From Xenoacremonium recifei (taxonomy: Eukaryota; Ascomycota; Sordariomycetes; Hypocreales; Nectriaceae): 64,000 nt of DNA. The stretch covers positions 1 to 64,000 of the forward strand of contig WOFQ01000081.1 of NCBI GenBank assembly GCA_012184525.1, in the 5' to 3' direction. A program made the position numbers and the translations under genes. Below the pieces are notes generated by a model. It was not told the DNA's origin. It saw only the letters and a program-made list of their open reading frames with translations, and made no database searches. This document shows positions 56,200 to 64,000 of this stretch, in pieces; the first letter of the stretch is position 1; each line of letters opens with the position of its first letter.

Positions 56200-57275
56200 C
56201 GTAAATTATGCCGCTTTAGGAAACCACTCTCTAATTGGTAACCATAGAATGGTTCACTGTCATTCGCCCTGCCACATTCGACATGGCAGCCCTGCAAATG
56301 ATTAGCCCGCTCAAATCCTTCAAGAGAACAGCAAAGCAGCATTGGCCAACATTGATAGTATTATATGGAGGTAAGGGGAGTCCACCAATGGTATCACCAC
56401 GCATCCAGCCACTGGCACACTGACCATACTGGCGACCCGTCTACTTTTCCACCCAGCATGGAACTCGTCGTTGGCCCTGGCTTCACGGAAGCGTTTCTTT
56501 CAGGGTCTCCCGCTGACCCTCATGGGTTGATCCTCGAGGCGACTACGTGTGCGTTCACCTTGCTATTCCTTTTGTCATATGAACATTCTTGTCACCAATA
56601 TTGCCATGCAAACTCAGAGTACGTGAACTTCGGGAAATCGACTTTGCAGATGGGTTCCAAACTGGTGGGTTTCCACGCCACAAACTTCCTTGGCGATGGG
56701 AGTTTCTTTTCACTAGATTCCCCAGGCGTAAGTATAACACAAGCTATTTTACATTTTTATAAGAATATGACTGAGCTTCTTGAGCATGCTCTTGACCATA
56801 TGTGTGGCCTAGCACGTACTACCCCCTCTCAACTTTCATCCTGATGGGTAGAAATGGCTGCCACCATTGCGGCAGTCTAAGGCCTAATAAATATCTGCAC
56901 CTACCGAGCCAAGATTCACCCTCACCGGTTTCCGCCCCACCGCACTTACAGGACACTGTGTGTCCTAGCGCTCTCGAAGCAATTCATCCAAAGCGCAGCG
57001 GCACAAAGCCATACTACGGTCACTTGGAACATGCCCAAGGCCGTAATTTCGCTGTTGCGGAGGCCACTATCCATAAGATGATCACCTTTGATGCGAGCGA
57101 GGACGTGTTTGTTGTCCTTGCCCATGATAAAAGCCTTCTGAATGTTATCGATTTCTTCTCTAAGGAAGCAAGGGAGTGGAAGGAGAAGGCATGGAAAAAT
57201 ACTGGCCAATGGAGATTTCTTCAGGATTTTAAAGATGCAGCCTGTAACGTTCGTGCACGTTTTCAAACTTTGTAA
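56200..57275 (+). pseudogene. Metallo-beta-lactamase-fold hydrolase (lactonase/lactamase-like), broken
   Basis: Relic of a zinc hydrolase of the kind that opens lactones or lactams. Parts in order: LSNCP, then (after a probable intron) ILQENSKAALANIDSIIW, the metal-binding HWHTDHTGDPSTFP near 56415, VVGPGFTEAFL, RELREIDFADG, FHATNFLGDGSFFSLDSPG near 56690, DHMCGLARTT, LMGRNGCHHCG near 56860, and DVFVVLAHDKSLLNVIDFF near 57110. Introns fit at about 56546-56618 and 56730-56792. Single-base shifts near 56675 and 56825 break the frame. The GGD-like metal ligand position reads GRN, so an Asp ligand is also lost. The first exon is missing or unrecognisable. A related family (MBL1) opens benzoxazolinone rings in Fusarium; relatedness here is not tested. 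Confidence 0.7.
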
Positions 57276-58448
57276 CCCTGGAACGTAGGTTTGTGTTGGC
57301 AGTTGGTTATCGTTACTGAGCGAGAAGTCTGTTCCGTTTGGTAATACACAATAGTAAGTTTTGGTAATCAGGTTGTATTGATAGCCGAAGAGCTAATATA
57401 AGTGTAGTAAGGTACTTCGCACGTCGGATCTAAGTAAATAAATGTGATGTTGGTGATCAGTGAGTGTCGCGTAGGATCAGTAGGTGTTCCAGGGATTCAA
57501 TGCTGATCCTGATTGTGGGTCACTGATTCTATTGGATACGCAAATGAGCAACGGGACAGTTGCTTTTAATACACAGTCAAAGTAATGACTGTGTTGATCC
57601 ATTCCATTGATGGTCGTTCTTTATTGTTCTGGTCGTTGTGCGGAGGTTCTCGTACTTCCTTCGCTACACACCGGATCAAGCATGCGATGAATCACTCGAT
57701 TCGTACAAGAACAAGAGCCTGTTTTTTTTTAAGATTGCCAACCTTAAGCTAGACCTAGGTGGTTCTTTTCAAGGTATGATCTAGTCCCGTGGTATGCACA
57801 ACGCCATTGTTGGAAGTTGCTAGTCGTTTTGTTACAGATGCTTGACAAACGAGACAAATGTATAAAAGCAAGTACTACGCCACCTCCGCAAAACTTTAAA
57901 AACGCCGCAAAGCTTGAAATATGGGAGGCTGATACGGCGCATGTATGGTAGACTAGAAGATACTCGTCATACGCCACTATTTAAAATTACTATGAGAAAC
58001 ATCTGCTATTGAGATCCTTGGGAATGTTTGTACACATCGACGATCTGCAGAGTAGCGGAAGGGGCCTCTGACCGAGGCTCAGCACTGCAAATTTCTGGTA
58101 ATCAGATGTCACTTCGCCCATAGTCAAAGACCACGAGATGGCGATGCAAATGAGAAGAGTCTTGAGACAGGACTCTCATCCAAAAAGTCCCCCAGTTCAC
58201 CTGACTATCGGGGCAAAGTCACGCAGCAAGAGATCGTGAGCTAGGTAGGGACTATTCGGAGTGCCAGTATAAAAGATCAACGGAGCTCTGGCTCTTCGGA
58301 ATCCCAGCAGAGAACCAACGAACAACGTTCAGAGAGAGCCCAAAACTGGTCAATGTTTTTTTCTAGATTATCGTAGCTCTCCCAATATAGCAGGCATCAT
58401 TGCAACAGTGTTTTTACCACACCATCTCCTCCTCTCGGTTTCGCTCGT
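57276..58448. other. Intergenic, nothing recognised
   Basis: About 1.2 kb between the hydrolase relic and the 3' end of the phospholipase gene. No coding sequence, repeat or RNA gene is evident. Confidence 0.45.
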
Positions 58449-59105
58449 TCATTCATCTCCAACAGGGGCCAACTTCCCTTTCTCCTGGGCTTCCTTCACC
58501 AGCTGATTGTAAATAGCTACCTTCTCCTCGTAGATCTTGACAAGATCATCATCTCGCTTACCCGGCGAAGCATCTTCACCCCCAAAAGCCCTCACAGCAG
58601 CATAGTAGACATCAGCCAAAGCATCACAGATAGACTCCTCACTGACAGTAGAACACTGATAGTACAAGCTGTAGCATCAATAGCATTAGCAAAGGCCTTA
58701 TCACCTTGGACCCCGCGCAGTCGGAGCTCCCAATTACAACGTATCGAATAAATGGGAACAGACGTACTCAGACTTAAAGTTCTCATCAATTGCAAGTTTT
58801 GCGCTTTCAGTGAAACGATCTTGCTCGCGGTAGTTGTTGTAGCCAAAGTCATGTCGATTGCACGCAGGGACAAAAGGAAATCCCAAGGGGTTGTCAGGGG
58901 AATCAGTGCACCCATCCGAGGTCCAATCGACAGTGGAAGGGTCAAGGGCATCTCGATGTGCAATAAATTCTGGCAAGGTATCGGTGAATAGAAGCTCGTC
59001 GGTGATAGCTTCGAGGCTGTCGCGCTTTGTTGGGCCCAACTTCGAGGACGGGAAGGCTTGGGCCCCGGAAACTAGTGAAATAAAAGCAACTGGTAGAAGC
59101 TTCAT
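58449..59105 (-). CDS. Secreted phospholipase A2 (fungal/bacterial group XIV type)
   Basis: Calcium-dependent enzyme that releases the sn-2 fatty acid from phospholipids. Two exons, 59105-58768 and 58668-58449, with a 99-nt intron, give 185 residues. A signal peptide ends at about residue 17 (LVSGAQA); a Lys-Arg at 27-28 could be a propeptide cleavage site. The active-site segment is intact: DGCTDSPDNPLGFPF (calcium-loop region) and ACNRHDFGYNN with the His85-Asp86 pair. Splicing joins NFKS to DLYYQC, matching the family, and four Cys suit two disulfides. The C-terminal 45 residues are a charged helical extension (EEKVAIYNQLVKEAQEKGK). The start is the first ATG, with a TATA-like box 72-80 bp upstream. 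The gene stands alone among degenerate DNA. Confidence 0.9.
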
Positions 59106-59176
59106 CTTTCGGATTTCTTGAATGGTTATGCTAGGCCAAAGATCATGATTGACGCTGCGGAACCAAATACTCTACC

Positions 59177-59185
59177 TTATATATA
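59177..59185 (-). promoter_or_regulatory. TATA-like box of the phospholipase gene
   Basis: TATATATAA on the minus strand, 72-80 bp upstream of the phospholipase ATG, a usual distance for a fungal core promoter. Confidence 0.4.
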
Positions 59186-61990
59186 CACAATACATTGTCC
59201 AAGGCGGATCTTGGCGGCCACGGGAAAGAGACTCGTTCAGGCTAGTCTCCCCGTATGGCGGACTGACCCCACCGGCTCGAAATAGCAATGATCTTTGCGA
59301 GAAAGCCACGGGATCTTTGAATTCCTTACGATTTGCCAGAACTAGCTGCCTCGGCACTTCAAAGATTTGCCCAAATGCACGATCTTGGTCAAAATAGAGT
59401 ATGCTATTCGTTGCTCCCCTCGTGGAGAACGGGCGAGTCCGTAAATGGATACGCTGAAACCCGCAAGCACATGCACATCGGTGTAGGATTTGGAAGTTCC
59501 CCGTGTTGCTTGCATGGTCTCCACTTCCATGTGAGCTTTTTCCACAACTCATGGGGTGGAGAGGGTCAGCCGAGGCAACATGTTAACTTGAAAATGCGCC
59601 AAATATACGGAATATGAACGTTAGACTAGAACTGTCTCACTAAGGGTGTACATGGAATGAGAGAACACGTTTCCATCCGCTGAACATAATTGGCTAAGTT
59701 TGCGTTACGAAAGGAGACTTGCAAAAGGACCTCTTGGACCTATTTCATACAGTAGAGGAAGCTTGCGGTGACATCGAGGGGTAGATAAGATTCAGGAAAC
59801 TTTGCACCATTGCAATATCTGTTAGAAAATAAATAAAAATAAGTAAGCTATATCCCACTTTCAAAAAAGCTAGGAAATCCTTGTCTGCGACATCGTTATT
59901 ATCACGTCGCATTCAGTCAATTGGGTTGATGAAGGAACAACTAAATTGCGTGCCGGATATGAGGTCTACAATTTCCATTAATTGTACTTACAATTGATTG
60001 TACTTATATTGAGAAACTGCGCAGGAGGGCTTGCTGGAGCTCTCCTAGACCCCGCCACGCTCGACTTCATATGTTTGTGAATGCTAGCACTGTGGGCTTC
60101 TTGTATCGACCATTAGTCTGTAAAGGCAGTTTTATTACTATAGACAGCGCTCACGATAGTGTAGGATGCGCTGTGTCCTAGACATCATGCTTTTAACCCC
60201 TGATATCATTACGAACTGGCCCGACATGATGAATCTGACATGTAGGACAGTTAACTTATTGTCGTTGACAATGGCCAGTCCCCTTTACTACATTGGAATG
60301 CCTATTTATCCATGGAGTCAGGCATTTTATCGAGGCAGATGAAGGAGGAAGATGCAATTTGTTGCAACATCTTCATGCATGCCTACCTGACTTGTTAGCA
60401 CTAGAGCACCAGAGAATGCCCCTCATTCACTAAATCTTCTCTTTTGCTCCTCAATCTCTCTGAGGCTCCTCAGTTACAAACCTCCTCGCCTTTGCTCCCT
60501 CCATCGTCTAGATTCATGATGCCTTGTTCTTGAACATAAAATGCGCCTGGCACGCTAAGCGCACGTTATGCCCATCTTTAGCACTTTTGGCATGTTCGGA
60601 ATATTTGGCTTGTTCAGCGTTTGCTTAGGATGTTCTTCTAGGGGTATATTTCAACTGACTACCATAGTAGTAGTACTTTACAACGGCAAGTACTCGGAGA
60701 CTATTTACAACCGGATGATTGTTATAGTGAGGGCTCTAATGACACCTAGATTCACCACAAAAATCGAGATTTCTGCCATCCTTCGATTAAGCTATCACCA
60801 TTGTTCGCTGCATATCTACCTAATGATCACGAAATGATTGGCTCTCAACTAGATCTGGTTTTTGGGACAATTCCATAGCTTAGAAATACTAGATTAAGTT
60901 TCCAACGACGGCAGACATGTTCAATGCTTTGCAGAAAGGGCCAAGCAAGTTTTTCTTGGAAAGCGCAGCAAATACACCCGATGAATGATGCACGAGCATG
61001 ACAAGGAAACTTGCCAAGATCATGATGCTGGCTGCTGTGTAGAAAAGAGAAATGACAACTTCGTTTGTGCTCAGTTTATGGCTATCAGCCCCGAGATAAT
61101 CCGGAGATTTCGCCCCATAAAATTGAACAAGGGGTGGTTTCATTCGAGTCCGCCAAGAATCTTAAGTTCATTACTTACGAGATGCAATCAATTTCTCCTC
61201 GAGTAAGGAAATAACGAATCTTCTGTGAAGTAGAGATACGCGCTGGATGGAGTTATATCCAACTGCGGTTACTCAGGCAGCCTTAGAGTACAATGTGTAA
61301 CAGCAATGAGACAAATGGCAGATGTGTATGATTACAACGCCCTTGAGAATTCACTTATGTAGAGACATTCAAATCAGAAATCTCGTGTCTATATTCTTCA
61401 AGTTCACGGCCCTGCAACGCCCATCACGAAATATCCATGGGTGTCGAATTGCAGCTGAACGAAGATGGGGGAAACAATATCCTTGATGGCACTTCGAGAC
61501 ATCGGGGCATTTCATTGGAGCTCGCCGGTCTAAGACGCCGGGTCGTCAACCATGAAAGGGATTTTTTTTCACGTGAGAGTAGAGCACACTGCAGGATACA
61601 GGAGTTCAATACATTTACCATCCCCACGGATATCGTGTTAGACCAGGGGCTAAGTACACCATGACACCAGCCCTAAGCTGATAACAGTACGTATATGGCC
61701 AGTATTATTGTTTGACGGCACGTAAATCAACAGTTTTGACTACGTCGACTCTTTCAATTACAGTAAATGAAATTATATTTTCCAACAGTGATGCAATTGC
61801 GGCCATCACATTCGCGGGAATCTGTCAAAATGAGGTCACCTTCGACAGTTTGGTTGCATCGCAGTTATCGGCCACATATAGTTGCCGCGTTAATTCAAGT
61901 AATGGTAGAACAAAACGAGCTCTGTATACAATGACTGTAACTCCGGCTGCTAAGGTGCTATCCTAGAATTCCTGAAATGGCCAGTGCCTT
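59186..61990. other. Gene-poor stretch
   Basis: The first few hundred bases are the phospholipase promoter. Nothing further can be supported. A minus frame at 60889-61143 has one hydrophobic segment and could be the end of a decayed membrane protein; plus frames at 60568-60837, 61437-61664 and 61712-61966 have no family character. Confidence 0.35.
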
Positions 61991-64000
61991 ACCGTCGTCA
62001 ATCGAGTTCATGACGGCAGGGCAGGTAGGGGGAATACATGTAACACTTTTGTCTGTCAGAATTCCTTGGGAAATCTTGATACTCACTTACACTATGGCCT
62101 CGGGTTAGCCGAATCGGTTGGTTCCTTGGGCCTGTCGTCCCTTCAATGATTATTCCGAGGAAAGACTTTACATCTTCGAGTGTCACTCTCCGAGTGAATG
62201 GAATCGCGGAATGCCTCGACAAAGACGCTGAAGCTAGACGCCCTTTGAGCCTTCACAATATCTCCTTCGCGGTCGACTTCCATAGTACCTAATTTTATAT
62301 ACCGCGGCGTGATTGACCTTCAAGTCCTTGACGTTCCTTTTGCAGGCAGCTTCCGCGTTGTTTCAGTGTTCGAGGGGCCGCAGCGCTGCCATTTGCGCCA
62401 GTTCACAGAGAAGTGACAGTAGGTGATTTTTTTTTAGAAATATTAAAACTAGACAAGCGATATCATGAAGTACAAAGAGAGAGATGAGCAAGAAGGACAT
62501 GGAGTTCCTCTGATAGATAGCTAGATGGCTGCATGGATTTCTTCTACGATTTTACTTCATCTCACGCACGGTCGGGCATAAGTTTAGATTCTAAATACTT
62601 CGAGGGGGTTTTCTAGGTATCTGAAATCAATTGTTATTGTAGCTTTCGTTACGTTGCTGAGAGGGTAACCGGTTGCCGGTTCGGTGATCACGTTTATATT
62701 TATTCGTCAACGCCCGTATAAATGCTTTGTAAGGATATTACTTGGACTGGAAGACCATTTTTCACGACCAGAACACAAGTAGTTACACACTTAAGGGAAA
62801 TGCTAAATCAATCTCGACAATGTCGTAAGATTATTTTACAATTGCCTTCCACTTACCCTTCACATGCCCTCCATGGTTTCGCTCTAGGACAGAAGCGTCG
62901 AACTGTCATCTTGAAATAGTCTTTGTAGCGACCCTTGTGCTCAAGGAGAACTATGCCGGACTGCGGAAGATGTACAGGCGCCTCAGCAATGCCCTCTGCA
63001 ATGCGACTTAGCTGCTGTACACAACGTAACTTCCAGTGCAACCAAGGAGACTGAAGAAAACTAGATCCGCATCTTTATGATCTTTACACAAGGGTAGGAT
63101 ATTTCTTTTCTCCAGCCAAGATATTGGAGTGGCGTTGACAGGAAAAGGATCGGGATTCCTTCGACAGTGCCTGAGCCCGGGAAGAAATGGATAATCTAGT
63201 CCCGAAAGCTGCCAGAGGGTAATAATAGCAGTTTGTTGGGGTGTCAACTCGTTGGCATGATTGGAACCGAATGAAATGGCATTGCTTCCTTTCTTGCAAA
63301 CTAGTAATTCATGCAGAATAGGCACAAAAGAATTGGACTTAGCAAAGGTCACAACCATGATGGATCCCATCCGCGACCTGGCCGTCAATGCTAAGAAGTT
63401 TTAATGTGATCAGGTGTTCCTTTTAGAAAGTGTAGGAAGCCACTTTATTGCAAAACCTACTCCCAAATTTTACACCCTTTTACACCTTCCAGTAGATGAT
63501 ACTAACATAAAGGAGGATATATTATTCTATAAAAAGACGACAAGACTCCTTCCTTAGCCTTTGAGGCAGGTGAGTAACGTCTTCCCTGCTCAAAAAGTTA
63601 GTGGAACTTCGAGTCTACTCACGCTACTACTGTTTCAAGCTTCTCAGCTTTCTGCGGCCATAGATGTAACCGAAGTATTGTGAAACGGTTGGCCGTCGAT
63701 TTCGGCGACCTGACACGGCTGTGCTATTGAGACTTGTCAAAAGCAGCAATATTGGAGGAGGCAAATTCATCTCTTACCTCTTGCTCGAGGAGAATCAGTT
63801 CAGAAATGCAAAATTAATTTTCCTTAAAGCCTTTCGCATCTCTTTTCCTTAACCTTCCTCTTTCCAAATTGCTAGTGCAGACTGAGGGAGTTTACGAACA
63901 ATTATAAGCAGCCCTCTAAGGCACAGAGACAATAATGATGACGACTATCTTCCATATAAGGGCGATAACCGCAAAGACAGAGACGGCAAGAGAAAAGACA
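61991..64000. other. Gene-poor right end
   Basis: A minus-strand ATG at 62283 (MEVDREGDIVKAQRAS) opens 46 codons that could be a first exon, but no continuation was found. A minus frame at 63008-63388 (from an ATG at 63364, about 118 codons) has balanced composition and no motif I know. The last 600 bp hold no open frame of note. Confidence 0.3.

Noticed and set aside
1..64000. CRISPR arrays, rRNA genes, prophage or bacterial operons
   Set aside because: No regularly spaced direct repeats or rRNA sequence are present, and intron-containing genes show a eukaryotic genome.

Overview
The window looks like nuclear DNA of a filamentous ascomycete (Pezizomycotina, probably Sordariomycetes; the narrower placement is inference). 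The protein-coding genes are split by short introns, mostly 50-76 nt, with GTAAGT/GTACGT-like donors and CTAAC/CTGAC-like branch points. Fungus-specific families are present: a Zn2Cys6 regulator, HET-domain genes, a fungal secreted phospholipase A2, and a Tad-type LINE whose stop codons have the CpA-to-TpA pattern of repeat-induced point mutation (RIP). There are no rRNA genes, complete tRNA genes or CRISPR arrays.

Region 1 (433-20029) is a dense catabolic cluster: an amino-acid/polyamine/choline-type permease, a carboxylesterase, an aldehyde dehydrogenase, two DAO-family FAD oxidoreductases, an amidase carrying one frameshift, a Zn2Cys6 regulator, a second regulator-type protein, and a cupin-class III aminotransferase fusion. 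Most genes are arranged as divergent pairs. The set reads as a pathway for taking up and breaking down a nitrogenous amide, ester or amine: import, hydrolysis, amine oxidation to an aldehyde, aldehyde oxidation, and transamination. Inverted CGG triplets recur in the shared promoters. A RIP-damaged D-amino-acid oxidase pseudogene (20575-21725) follows the cluster.

Region 2 (about 22-46 kb) is a decayed accessory stretch. It holds two HET-domain pseudogenes, a PD-(D/E)XK nuclease-like pseudogene (27876-29126) with an intact relative at 44849-46186, a frameshifted Uma2/PD-(D/E)XK-like gene, a relic Zn2Cys6 finger, and a three-exon gene for a small secreted cysteine-rich protein (33330-33823). 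It also holds a 2.3-kb ORF1-only Tad-type retroelement (42246-44582) with perfect 14-bp target-site duplications. A fragment of the 5' end of a second copy lies at the left edge of the window (1-89).

Region 3 (48-59 kb) has a secreted amidase-signature enzyme preceded by two CGG-N7-CCG repeats, a regulator-like protein without a zinc cluster, a short-chain dehydrogenase, a broken metallo-beta-lactamase-fold lactonase/lactamase gene, and a secreted phospholipase A2. The last 5 kb hold no gene I can support.

Exon boundaries were worked out by hand from splice signals and reading-frame continuity; none were checked against RNA or a database.
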